In this document: positions 11,490-22,654 of the stretch, one piece after another
Layout: every line of letters begins with the position of its first letter
Numbering within the stretch: position 1 is the stretch's first letter
DNA from: Calliphora vicina
Lineage: Eukaryota; Arthropoda; Insecta; Diptera; Calliphoridae
Direction of reading: 5' to 3'
DNA length: 64,000 nt
NCBI RefSeq assembly: GCF_958450345.1
Contig: NC_088781.1
Location: forward strand, 51,662,315 to 51,726,314
Translations under genes and position numbers: made by a program
Notes under the pieces: generated by a model
Told to the model about the DNA's origin: nothing
Database searches by the model: none
The model's input: only the letters and a program-made list of their open reading frames with translations

Positions 11490-12160
11490 TAATATTCAAG
11501 ATACATATGTAAAAATGACATTCAATCTTTTATTTGTGATAAGAAAATATAAAATGTACTTGCTTGACATTATGTAAACAATGTGCAAAATATTATTAAA
11601 GATTTAAAATATGTAAAAATTGCTTAAACAATGTGTAAATAATGCAAAATATTAAAAATTATTCTGAGATATTATTCGCTATAAAAAAAAATAATACATT
11701 GATATGTAAACAAAGTGTAAAGTATATAAAATAATTATAATATATATTAATTATATTGAAATATTGTTCGACTACAGAAATATTCAATTTACAATGTTGA
11801 CATAATGTAAAATTTATGTAAATAACATAAAATATTTATAATATGTAAGACATAAATTTAAATTATTATTTGCTACAAATAAATATTAACTTTACATTGT
11901 TGATATCATGCAAACAACGTGCTAATTACGTGAAATATTCAAAATATATTTCCAAATATTGATCGTGATAAGAAAATGTAAACATCTACATTGTCGACAT
12001 AGTGTAAACAATGTGTTAATAGTATTAATTATTAAAAAATAGAATATATTATTTACAAATATAGTATTAGGCTCCTAACGATAAAAAGTTGAAATATTAT
12101 TGGAGATAAAAAAGCTTTTAAATTTACATTGTAACAGCATGTAAACAATGTAATGCAATA
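11490..12160 (+). repeat. Degenerate AT-rich tandem array, left part
   Basis: Repeated variants of TTGACATNATGTAAACAATG and GTGTAAATAATG occur at about 11567, 11793, 11905, 11993 and 12130, at roughly 90-220 bp spacing. The core is partly palindromic (ACATTGTT...AACAATGT). The same array in the same orientation resumes at 18070-18960. Confidence 0.65.
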
Positions 12161-12209
12161 TGAACTATTCAAAATATTTAAAAAATCCATCCGAAATAAT
12201 TTCGTATGG

Positions 12210-12500
12210 TACCCAATATTTCTGTTTTTGGATGCATCCTAAAAAAAGAAATCTTAAAACTTTTTTAGCTGGCCTGGGCGATCTTCGTCTTCAAAATCAC
12301 CACTTATGAACGCTCAAACCATCTATCGCACGTTGAACCGATGAAACACATTCACCATTAGCTTTGGTGAGCCATCGGTTTCCTTCAGCTGCACTTTTTT
12401 TTCAAATTAAAGAAGTAAAGCAAAACTTCCTGCGTATAACGATTCGTTGGTACAAAATGAGACATTTTCGAAGCATAAATGTCTTTGGTGTTTACACTAT
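12210..12500 (-). pseudogene. Mariner transposase N-terminal fragment
   Basis: Read on the minus strand, the frame starts MSHFVPTNR near 12458, continues with QEVLLYFFNLKK, and is then frameshifted through the helix-turn-helix block into DFEDEDRPGQ. The block order matches the other mariner relics here (mellifera/cecropia type). Only about 290 bp remain. The plus-strand frame across it is a shadow. Confidence 0.7.
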
Positions 12501-12504
12501 GATG

Positions 12505-12680
12505 CACAGTGTTTTAGAAAAGTTTTTTTGTTTTAAATTATTTGGTATCTCGGGATCTGTTAGAGATATTATTTCGAAATTTGACACGGTTGAAGTTGAG
12601 GTGTTTTTGAGTTCATATGCGTTTGTTCAGCTTCCTAGCGGTAATAGGGGCCAGTGCGTAACCCCTCAATATTGGCTACC
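12505..12680 (+). repeat. Left member of an inverted repeat pair flanking the Transib element
   Basis: Starting CACAGTGTTTTAGAAAAG, this block recurs inverted at 17915-18069, where the reverse strand starts CACATTGTTTAGAAAAG and shares GTTTGTTCAGCTT and GCTAGTGCGTAAC-like segments. The pair may be the ends of an older element into which Transib inserted. The flanking 5-mers (TGATG and TAAAT) do not match. Confidence 0.5.
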
Positions 12681-13002
12681 TCGGGTCTCAATTTTTTTTA
12701 AAAAAATCGCCAAGATTCCATTTATGATCCGAATCAGCTGAAATTTTAAATGTAAATAGTTCTTGAGAAGGTCTATTACGCTTACATGTGTATGTTATCT
12801 CTATTAGTTGAAGAGATACTCAGGTTTATTGATTATTTTTTTTTAATTTTTCTCGATCTTTTTATGGCTTTTTAGATACGGCGCACATTGGTTGAAGTTC
12901 ATACAACGAGCGGCTAAAAATAGAAGCAGTTGTCCAAGGACAATGAAACTTGGCACATAGGCATTTTTTGTTTGAATCAAGAAAAATTTGAAAAATCAAA
13001 AT

Positions 13003-13298
13003 GATCCGCCCACTTTTACGCCCACCTCCCATACAAAGTGAAAATTAAATTTTGACCTACGGCATTGATTTTTGGCACATAGCATTTTTAAACACTCAGA
13101 ATCATTTGTGTAAAATTTGAAAAATATCCGCCCACTTTTACGCCCACTTCCCATACAACTTGTATTGAAAAAGTTTCATAACTCCCTTGATTTTTAATGA
13201 ATCAACTCAATTTTCTCAAAAAATAAATATTATAATTGTAGAATGGGCTCCTGAAAATATATACCTGATCCGCCCACTTTTACGCCCACCTCCCATAG
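13003..13298 (+). repeat. 132-bp tandem repeat in the 3' subterminal region of Transib
   Basis: The block ATCCGCCCACTTTTACGCCC followed by ACCTCCCATA begins at about 13003, 13135 and 13267, exactly 132 bp apart. A fourth, partial unit (AAACTTGGCACATAG) lies just upstream, near 12950. The units share AAAATTTGAAAAAT before the GC-rich core. Confidence 0.75.
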
Positions 13299-13318
13299 AA
13301 AAAACATGAATAAGTAAT

Positions 13319-15285
13319 TTAAGCATAGTCTTTTAATAATTTTTTAACATCATTATCGTACTCCAATTTTTTGATTTTCAGCTTTGAGCGAAATCTATTT
13401 ATGAATGGGTGTGAAGACAATAAAAGATTATGCATTACATCTTCATTAGTGGCTACACGTCCAATTCTTCGCGAATGGTGTAATCTATAGGCTCTATAGT
13501 CTTTATTCCTCGCTTCCTGAGCTTCCTCGGATAGCATACCTGATACAAATAATCAATTAAAATGTAAAATATTCAAATGAAATCATTGAATAAGGGATTT
13601 TAGATACAGACATACCTATTGGCAGAATAGCTTCTGCTATAATTTTGCTACCATGCACCAGAATCTTATGCACAGTTACAGGCATGTAGTACCAGCCATA
13701 GAGATCAACAAACAACTTGGCAGTATCCATGCAATATATATGAAATTTGTTAGTGTCTATCGCTGCATTACAATTTATTGTTGCCAAAATAATTTTAAAT
13801 CTATGTATTAATTCTTCTTTTATACCAATTACGTCTGCAGTTTTGGCTGGATTTTCGAAAAACCTTCTTGCCGTATTGCCATCGTTTGATGTGCCCATAC
13901 CTTGCTTCACTGCGTCCACATTTATGCCCAGCGTCAACTTTAATCTCTTCTGAATTTGAGCTTTATTTGCCGCCATTTCAATTTTTGTGCAACTATCTGT
14001 TCTCCATTTTTTGAAACTTAGACGGTAAGAAATGTGCAAAATGCACTCCATAAATTTGATTCTCGCATGCAAGGGAGAAATACCAAATGCAATTGTGTCT
14101 TCCGAACATTTTCTCAAAATCACCGCATCTAAACTATTCATTTCTGTGGGCTTTGCTCCACATATGAAGCAAACCGCCATAGATGAGCTTCCAGAAATCG
14201 TAGTAGCTACTTTCCCATCAATCATTGTTAATTTCAATGTGTGAGAAATATTCAAGTTTCTGCTATGCAATTCAACGACAGTATTTCTTAAATTTGATAT
14301 TTCGTCATTAACACGACTGACCTCAGAATTTATAACTTCAGCTGTTTCTTGTATAAATTCAAATTTTAACGGTCGGCAAAATCTAGTTGATGACGGCTCT
14401 GTATTTCTCCAGCACATTGTTGACATATTATTACGCTCTGTGATGGTCAATGGAACAAATGACGTTAAGAACATATATTTATCGGAGTCTTATTGGATCT
14501 GTGAATTTTTGATGGTATTCACTGTGTCCCGAACTTCCATCACAGCCCCATTTTGAGAACATTTGCAGTTCGTTGGGGAGTTCTGTCACCTCATTCTCGG
14601 ATTTTGTCATCAAAATCCTGGTTACTGTATGATCTAATAACTCTTGTAGACCAACCTTGCTACAACTTTCTTGCACCTGAACATTTGCAGGATAGCATTT
14701 TTTTTTTGCTTCCAGTACCTGATGGTAGGGTGGGTAAATGTCGAATCCAATTTCTCTAGCTGAACTGCGCAAAACCTCATATTGATGCTTTGACAACGAA
14801 GCATCAAGTATCAGCCCAAGTGCCTTCTCCGGGGTGAACCCCTTAATGCATTTGTTTAAACACTCACCTTTTTTTGCGGCAGACGACATCAACTCCATTG
14901 AGGTATTTTTACAAAAATCGTTTACCTTTATCCTCTTTGTTCGCGGTTGGCAATCCCCGAAGGCTTTTACTGGACGTCCACGTTTAACCATATTTGAACA
15001 GCTTGGTGTTTCATTGTTTGCGGTATATTTGCACACTTTGTAAACATTGTTCAGCCAATTTTCATTAAGGTCAAGAAATCTGGATTTTATGCGTCTTACT
15101 TTTTGCCATCTATCTTTGAACTTTGTTAAAAAGTCTTTTTTCAAAAATCTAGTAAAGACTTCAACATCCTCAGCAGTCATTTCTTCATTACTATTTGCAA
15201 TGACTTCGACAGTAACATCAATATCACTGTTGGTATCAATCAATATTTCGCAAATATTTAAATAAGAAATAGTTAAATTTTCCAT
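13319..15285 (-). pseudogene. Transib transposase, RAG1 core-like, one intron, one frameshift
   Basis: Translation would start at the ATG at 15285. Block 1 (15285 to about 14483) includes YEVLRSSAREIGFDIYPPYH and ends with KWGCDGSSGHSEYHQKF, whose DG motif corresponds to the first catalytic aspartate (RAG1 D600 region). A one-base frameshift near 14485-14490 separates it from block 2 (to 13616), which carries MFLTSFVPL, the zinc-binding-like VCFICGAKP and SPLHARIKFMECILHISY. A 76-nt intron (13615-13540, GTATG...TCAG) joins IAEAILPIG to MLSEEAQEARNKDYR, matching the RAG1 E962 neighbourhood (SEGNESGNK). The last exon ends at 13319. All core blocks are present; the frameshift, if real, inactivates this copy. 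Reading as Transib rather than RAG1 rests on the TIRs and TSD. Confidence 0.9.
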
Positions 15286-16304
15286 AATTAATAAAATCTT
15301 GAAATCACTTAATAACACACCTCATATCACTGCACTTGCCAATGTAAATTAGCATATCAATAATATTAAATTTTTTTACCCAAATGCAGAAATTACAAAA
15401 AATCAGAAACTGTATATTATTGTTGGTATTTAATATATTACTTATTAAGCTCTAACGGAAAAGATTTAGTACAATAAAGAGAGCAAGACATAATGTGTAG
15501 TTGTTATTACATGCAACAACATAAAAAATTAATGATAACACAGCACCTAATACTCTATCGCATATAATCGAGCTTGATCTTCTATTGTTGTTATCAAACA
15601 GTATCATTAACAACAAAAATTTCAATTGAAGCTTATGCTTTTTTCAACAATGAAATATATAACAGTTAACACTATTGACTAGTTTGTATACCTATTACAT
15701 TATATTATAAAATTACTATTTTTAAACTTTTGCCAAATTCAATTTATTTTATTATCAGTGCATTTATTCAATTATGTTTGACTGTAAATTCGATCTCTTT
15801 TTAAATAGTTAACTCATTTGCATATTGTTTCTCAATAATTATATTATTTGTCACTCATTACTCTCATTGTTTTATTATTATTGTTTACATATATACAATT
15901 GATGCTCAATGATCTTTTATTTATCTTTGTCTCATTTTTTTACTTTCGTAATAACTCATGTTATCACTCAACTCTCATTTACTTCTTAAAATACCGTTAA
16001 TCGTGTATTATTTTATTGATTTATTTTGAAGCTTATCGACTGGCTAGGGTTTACTTAACAATTTAAGTATAAAAAATAATAAAATAACAAAACACCCAGG
16101 AAAGGAGATACATTTCTCCTTCCTACAACTAAAGAATTATGGCAACAACAACATGCATGAACGAAAATGCATGTTTTGTTACTTTATCACTATATCACTT
16201 TATAGTTTTTACTGTTTTTTTGGAAAGGAGCAGGTAGGAGCACCTGAATTTTTTTTTAACTTTTAGCTGAGACTTCAAGCTGTAATTTGACATCTTTTGT
16301 TAAA

Positions 16305-16331
16305 CAGCGCTCCACAGCGCTCCACAGCGCT
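16305..16331 (+). repeat. Tandem CAGCGCTCCA repeat in the Transib 5' subterminal region
   Basis: Nearly three copies of the 10-bp unit CAGCGCTCCA, each containing the palindrome AGCGCT, lie about 380 bp inside the right end of Transib. It could be a transposase-binding or promoter motif; this is inference. Confidence 0.6.
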
Positions 16332-16715
16332 AAAAAGATGCAGTCCACTGAAGTTGATGAACATTGAAATTTTGATGTTGTTTATATTTTGTTCTACGAA
16401 ATTTTTTATATGGCACTTTTTCAAACTTTTTTTAATGCAAATCTCATCTATGGAAATTGTCATTTACGAAAATAGACAACAAAGTAAAATTATAAGTTTA
16501 CTGTGATTGTACCAAATGATTGAATATACAGTATTTTAAACAAGCGAACATATATGAACTTCGATCGTGTCTGTCCAAACAAATAATAAATATATCAGCC
16601 TAATATTACGGAATCATATTATTCTGATATCTGACAACAAATTACCAAAAAAATTATCCAAATCGGCGAACATGAAAAAAATGAATTTCGGCCACTCTTC
16701 AACCATTGTGCGGCG

Positions 16716-17400
16716 GGCCAACGGAGAGTCGATTTTTTTAAAAAAATCTTCGATATTGCCGAAAAAATTCTAAATAAATTTAAAAAACTTGCTAACAGTT
16801 ATGTTGTCGCTATAAAAATTTACACTCATCCAAATTTTGAATATATAAAAGGGCGGTATTTTTTATGTTTTTTCCCAAAAAAGTCCTTGTATTTTATTAA
16901 TTTGTAGAAAAAATTTTGTATCGGAACTATATACAATTTGTATATGATACGGAAAGAAAACTGAATGCAAAAGGGTATAAATTAAAATTTTGCTCACTTA
17001 AGCGAACATCACACCCCCAGATCTATCTAAACTAGGACAATTTAAAAAAAAAAATTCTAAAAAGGCAAATCACCGATCCACGAAAAGTCTCCATATTTGT
17101 AGATCCCTTTATATTTCTTAAATACTTACAATGTTTTTTTTACTATCACATGGTAAATAACGTCACAGTTTTTGGAACACGTTTTCACCGTTTTAGAAAT
17201 TTCGATATTTGAAAATAAAAAATGCCAAAAATTCGAATGCCATTAATTTAAGGACATTCGATTCTATATTAGTTCCAAAATCTGTTATGATATCTTTAAC
17301 CGTTAAAATGTTACATTAATTCAAATTTTAGTTTTTAATTTATATTCAGCTCATTCGAATCATAAATGGATTTGTAGGGGCTACACACAGAGGGATTTTG
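16716..17400 (+). repeat. Dispersed repeat family B, copy 1
   Basis: Shared with 33060-33640 in the same orientation. Common segments are AACAGTTAT, CTATAAAAA, ACACCGATCC-type sequence before CGAAAA, CACGGTAAATGACGTCACAG-type sequence and TTTAAGGACATTCG. Non-coding. Confidence 0.65.
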
Positions 17401-17914
17401 GTGTCAAAAAGTAAATTTCAATTTCAAAAATTAAATGATGCAGTTTTGCAGAGAAATGTTTAAAGATGAAATGTACACTTATAGTTTTAAGAAAAATTTT
17501 ATTTATTAAAAATTCAAGTAAATTCCGTGTTAAGCTAAAATTTACTTATATATAAAAGGTGGGAGTGTCTTGTTTCGATTAAAAAAAATAGTTTTCGGAA
17601 CAGGATGAAAACTTAACATTTTTTGTCGAATAATAAAGGAAATATCAAAAAAATTCGTTACCGATTTTATTGAAACTTGGCATGCGTTCCTTTTTTGTTT
17701 CAATAAATATATGTACCAAATTTCTAGACTTTTGCTTGGATATAAACAATTTTATGCCAAAAAATAAATTTGTATTGTATGGGCAGTGGACGTTGGGCGT
17801 GGACGATTTTGATAAAATTTTATTTTTTTCTTAGTTTGGTCCATATAATTCTCGGTGCCAAATTTCTGCGCTATACGACCACTCCTTATAATTTTTGTAA
17901 AAAAATGTATGAAG
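17401..17914. other. Repeat-like stretch with GGGCGTGGAC segment
   Basis: No gene is seen. TGAAACTTGGCATGCG near 17670 and TGTATGGGCAGTGG...GGGCGTGGAC near 17780 echo, in mixed orientation, the repeat unit at 12950-13298. The long plus-strand frame at 17770-18072 lies across repeat sequence and is not credible as a gene. Confidence 0.4.
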
Positions 17915-18069
17915 CCATCCTTCTGTGTTACGCACTAGCCCCCGTTATCGCTAGAAAGCTGAACAAACGTACATCAACTCGAATACAGCTCCAACCATGT
18001 GAAATTTCGAAAGAATATAGTTTCCGGGATACCGAATTATTTAAAAAAAAAACTTTTCTAAACAATGTG
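17915..18069 (-). repeat. Right member of the inverted repeat pair flanking Transib
   Basis: This is the inverted partner of 12505-12680 with clear but imperfect similarity (GCTGAACAAACG, TTTCGAAA, ATTATTTAAAAAA and CTTTTCTAAA are the shared anchors). It abuts the right part of the tandem array. Confidence 0.5.
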
Positions 18070-18960
18070 TAAATAACATGGAATATTCATAATATATAAA
18101 AAAAAATCTTTCACAATATTGTTCGTGATAAGAAAATATAAAATTTTACATAGTTGACATCGGGTAAACAATGCGAAAAAATGTAACAAATTCCTAAACA
18201 GTGTGTAAATAATGTAAAATATGAGAAAAGTATTAAAAATTATTCCGAATAATTATTGACATCATGTAAGTAATGTATAAAGAAAATATAAATCTTACTA
18301 ATATTTTGTTTGCTATACAGAAATACAAAATTTACATTATTGAGATCATGTAAAATATGTATATACGTTACAAAAATACTTTTTATTAACTTTGCAATGT
18401 TGACATAATAAAAACAATGTGTAAATAATGATAGATATTTAAAATATGTTTGTCTTTAGTTCTAACAGTTATACTTGACATTATTGACATCATGAAAACA
18501 ATGTTTAAATAACTTGGAATATTGAAATCATGTAAAAAATGTGTAAATAGTATTAAATGTTCCAACTATGTGAGCTATTATAACAAAATTTTGTTTTACT
18601 ACCCAAAATGTTCATATTTACATTGTTGACATCATGTATATAGTATGAAATAAATGAAATATGTAAAATTATTTGAGATAAAAATATTTTTAAATTTACA
18701 TTGATGACATCATGTAAACAACTTGTAATTAATATTAAGCAGTTATAATATGTAAACAATTATACTAAAATAGTGTTTTAAGTAACGAAATATAAAATTT
18801 ATATTGTTTACATCATGTAAACTATGTGTCAATTACAAGAAATATACAAAGTATGTAAAATTACGAAATAGTATTTGCTAAAAACCAATTCAAACTTTAC
18901 ATTGTTGACATAATGCAAATGTATAAGTAACGCGAAATTCTATTACTAAAACTATAAGCT
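18070..18960 (+). repeat. Degenerate AT-rich tandem array, right part
   Basis: Variants of TTGACATCATGTAAACAATG occur near 18148, 18255, 18343, 18400, 18487, 18628, 18703, 18808 and 18905, so the unit is about 60-140 bp. Each tends to be followed by GTGTAAATAATGTAAAATAT. Same orientation as 11490-12160, so the array was probably continuous before the insertions at 12.2-18.06 kb. Confidence 0.7.
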
Positions 18961-19989
18961 CCAAGGATATTCTCTTAATATTTAACAACAATAATCAATA
19001 CGTCTCTTAGGTATTTATTTATGACATCCATAACAATATAAATTCAGCACCGAAATGAAGACCTGTGCAAAAATTTTTCAGAAAAGAACAATATAAATTA
19101 AATTTATAACTTGCGGCAAAAGAACAAAGAAATATAGAGGAGGATGTATGTGTCAGACTTTAAGTAACAAATCCACAAAGTTTACAAACTTTGTAAGAGT
19201 ACATAAGGTTGAAATATTTGAAACCAAAAATTTGTATATAAAAAACGTATTTTTAGAGGTACAATATACTGGCATTAACACATGAGCTGCTGCAGCTACT
19301 TTTAAGCAGATGCCCCAGATTATAGCAGAAAAAAGGCAGAAAAATAACACCAAGTTGAAATGATTCAAAACTACTAATATTTGTAGGGCACTAAAAATAC
19401 ACAAAAAATACTGTTTAGTGGTTTAAGAAAACAAAAACCATGAACTAAAAATTTAAACAGAGTTCAACCTCTGCAAGTACCACAAAACTATATGTATATA
19501 AAGTACCTTAAATTATTAGTTGTACTACAATATTACAGACACTGACACATTTACTACACCTACATATATGTACAATATATACAGACTTTTATTTTAGTAA
19601 AAGTGCTAATGTATTTATGTGTAAGTATGTGTGAGCGTTGGAGTGTTTTTATGTGGCTTAACACGTAAACGTACGCTAGCATTTTATGAGTGTCTGTAAA
19701 TCTTTTCGATTTTTTACAGTAAATACATACAGATGGATGTAGTAGTCGAGATGAAAAGGTATGAGTGCGTGTAATGTAGTATGTTTTTATGTGCATAACT
19801 TGTGCATTGCTTCAATGTATATATGTACGTATATTAGGGTCGTTCTTGTATTAAACTCTTTCGGTTTTGGTTCCGCCCAAATTCTAAAATTATTCTACAT
19901 CATGTAAAAAGTTGAGTAAAATCGAATAACGTTTTAAGTCAAAGTAACAATATAAAAAAAACTAGTAAAAAAGTATGATCGGTAATAAG
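18961..19989. other. AT-rich stretch without gene; short TATG-rich patch
   Basis: Short frames only. 19555-19830 is rich in TATGTG/TACATA-like words. Nothing else was recognised. Confidence 0.35.
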
Positions 19990-20077
19990 TAGGGTGATCG
20001 GCCCGGTTTTTAATAACCGGTTATAACCGGTTTTTTTGCTAAGGTCGGTTTCGGGTTTTGTCGAAGAATCGACCCTA
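19990..20077. mobile_element. Miniature hAT MITE, 88 bp
   Basis: The ends are TAGGGTGATCGG and, inverted, TAGGGTCGATTC. The interior is made of CCGGTT/AACCGG words (TAACCGGTTATAACCGG). The flanking 8-mers GTAATAAG and GTACTAAG match at 7 of 8 positions, consistent with a hAT target duplication that has taken one substitution. Confidence 0.65.
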
Positions 20078-20079
20078 GT

Positions 20080-20655
20080 ACTAAGTAAATAAGAAAAAAC
20101 ATTTTTCTTTTAAAATTTCAATAATTTAATTTTGTGAATGATTTTCGGATGAGGGCCTTATATGGGAGCTTTGAAAGTTATTTCTGTTGAATTTTATGTG
20201 TATACCAAGATATTTATGCTCGTTAAATTGATTTTAGAAAGGGGGCCTTATATGGGAGCTACGACTAATAATGGACGAATCATCATAAAATAAAGTGACA
20301 TGAATTCCGTATATATAAAACTTATTTGGAGGGTAAATTTGTGTATATACCTATATAAACTAAGCATTTATGATCAATAAAGTCCAATTTCGGGAGAAAA
20401 TATGTATGGAGATTATGTGAAATAATGGACTGATTTCAGCCAGTTTCAACAGAATTTGTTCATGGGCCGAAACATTGTATGTAACAAATTTTATTGTAAT
20501 ATCTTTAAAATTGCGACTTATACTTTATGCACAAGGTTTATATGGACAGCCAGACGGTCGGACGGACATCGTTTAGTCGGTATACTTTAAGGTATACTAT
20601 TTTTGAACATTACAAACATCAGCACAAATGCATTACACCCTCTGCTCGTGTAGGG
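20080..20655 (+). repeat. Dispersed repeat family C, diverged copy
   Basis: TTTCAATAATTTA, GATTTTCGG, GGGCCTTATATGGGAGCT (twice), GGACGGACATCG and GGTATACTTTA are shared in the same order with 32630-33060, and partly with 22060-22260 and 29740-29900. It ends CTCGTGTAGGGTATAATAAAG. Non-coding. Confidence 0.6.
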
Positions 20656-21329
20656 TATAATAAAGGTAAGAAAAAACCCGATTAAAAATAGTGAACCTAT
20701 GGAATAAATTCATTTTAGCCACCAAGACGATGAAATTAATGAAAGTGAGAGGACCTTTTTGATTTAAATTTACAAAATTAATTAGATTTAAGCAATTACT
20801 AAAAGTTTTAGTATAATTAAAATAAAATAATGTATTACTTATGTTTGCAAAATGGTTAATTTTTGGTCGTTAGTGGGTTAAATTCCAGTTGTTTAATAGA
20901 GTTATTCCAACTTATGAAATTCTTTGAATACCATGATTTTGTAGTCGTTATTAATTTTGCACAGAAAAAGTGGTCATTTGACCTATAGTGCAGTGGTGTA
21001 GAACTTTTTGTTTTGAAAATAATACGGTAGCTCATGAGCGAGGTTTCGAGGTGTTTTAGTTCATTTAGTAGTTGGAATAAGAGCTAGTGGACGGTCAACC
21101 AACTATGCTCACCTCGGGCCTAAAAAACTAAAACATATCACCAAAAATTCAGTTCTTATCCGAATGTCAAGAAATTTTATATAAATTTAGATAGTTCTTG
21201 AATATGTCTGAAAATACGCTTTCTCAATTAGCTCAAGAAGTATTTGTATTGACATTTTTAAATTTTTGGCCGACTTTTTTTTACATTTTAAGCACTTGTA
21301 CAATATAAATTTATTCAAGGTATTGGCCA
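20656..21329. other. AT-rich stretch without recognised feature
   Basis: No gene or shared repeat was recognised. The stretch ends at the 3' side of the mariner relic. Confidence 0.3.
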
Positions 21330-21730
21330 TTGTTAGCTATGACCTCTTCCCATATATCTGATAACATATCGTTTCCGAGCCAAAGAACTGTTCACCTTTT
21401 AAGGCCAAGAGAGAGCGTTCTGTAGCCTGAGAGAGCGTTCTGTTTCGATCGAAACAAGTAGTAGACGGACGGAGCAAGGTCTGGACTATTAAGCGGTTGA
21501 GGCGAAAATTCTCTACCCCTTCATTATAAATAGTTTTTAGCAGGTACTGAATAATGTGGACGGGCGATGCCTTGATGGAATATTATGGCTTCATGTCTGG
21601 CCGCATATTCTGGGTTTTTTTCGTCTAATGTTTGCTTCAAATGAATCAGTTGTGTTTGGTACAGTTTGCCTGTGATGGTCTGGTCATATTTGAGCAGATC
21701 ATAATACATATGACCATTTTACTCCCATTA

Positions 21731-22580
21731 CACAGTACAACATATGTTTTTGGGACTCAATTCTGACAATTGCACGTGAAAGTAGCCCCAAAAATAAGAA
21801 CTTCTGCATCATTAGTTTTGTCAAGTTGGCTGCCGTAATAATTTAATGGCCATACGAATTTTTTTCCTCAAGGTGGATTTTTATCACTTTTTCTATATTT
21901 TAGCACGGTTATATCTCGTATACCGTACGGAATATCTCTTTTGTGGCTGAAGAAAAGTTGTATATATTGAATAGTAGAACATACCTACCCGAAAAAGTTG
22001 CATCCAGTGCCTTAAAACTCGAAAAAATGCCCATTTTTTAACCAATTTTTCACCTTTTTTGCTCAATAAATGGATTACAAATCCAATTATGGACCGAACA
22101 CCATGAAATTAGGTCGTGTGATTTGTGTTTATATGAAAGTTATTTACCATGAATTTTGCTTGTATACCATCATTTTTAACAGATTTATTCACTTTAAAGT
22201 GATTTTCGGAAGCGGGTCTTATAGGGGGGCTATGAATAATTATGGACCGAAAAAAAAATTTAAAAAAAATGGGCATTTTTGCGATTTTTAAGGCACTGGA
22301 TGCAACTTTTTCGTACTTTTCTTCTACTATTCAATATCTACAACTTTTCTTCAGCCACAAAAGAGATATTCCGTAAGGTATACGAGATATAACCGTGCTA
22401 AAATATAGAAAAAGTGATAAAAATCCACCTTGAGGAAAAAAATTCGTATGGCCATTAAATTATTATGGCAGCCAACTTGACAAAGCTAATGATACAGAAG
22501 TTCTTACTTTTGGGGCTACTTTCACGTGCAATTGTCAGAATTGAGTCCCAAAGCAATGGACTGAAAAATGTTGTACTGTG
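21731..22580. mobile_element. Long-armed foldback element, 850 bp, inserted in mariner
   Basis: The terminal CACAGTACAACAT is repeated inverted at the right end (ATGTTGTACTGTG). The arms are about 300 bp each and nearly identical (21731-22040 against 22262-22580), covering sequences such as GTGCAATTGTCAGAATTGAG and GGCACTGGATGCAAC. The 3-bp flanks are TTA on both sides (21728-21730 and 22581-22583), and excising the element plus one TTA restores mariner spacing. The interior at 22060-22260 resembles dispersed family C. The superfamily is uncertain; a 3-bp duplication and CAC end could suggest a CACTA-type MITE. Confidence 0.8.
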
Positions 22581-22654
22581 TTATATACAGAGAATTACCT
22601 TAGCGCCATAGATATTTGGCTTTTGTGTCAATTCACCTGGTTGACCGGGCTGTT

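Larger units (their letters stand above)
12884..16710 (-). mobile_element. Transib DNA transposon, 3827 bp, RAG1-like
   Basis: The left end is CACATTGGTTGAAG and the right end, read inward, is CACAATGGTTGAAG (13 of 14 matching), of the Transib type CACWATG. The 5-bp flanks are identical: CGGCG at 12879-12883 and at 16711-16715, fitting the 5-bp, GC-rich target duplications known for Transib. A transposase gene occupies 13319-15285 on the minus strand. A 132-bp tandem repeat sits in its 3' subterminal region and a 10-bp tandem repeat near its 5' end. Coding sequence, terminal repeats and target duplication agree, so the boundaries are considered secure. Confidence 0.9.

Noticed and set aside
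12364..12741. Plus-strand frame of 125 codons
   Set aside because: It runs antisense through a mariner fragment and into the inverted repeat at 12505, so the length is fortuitous.
13747..15265. Plus-strand frames across the Transib gene
   Set aside because: Antisense shadows of the transposase reading frames.
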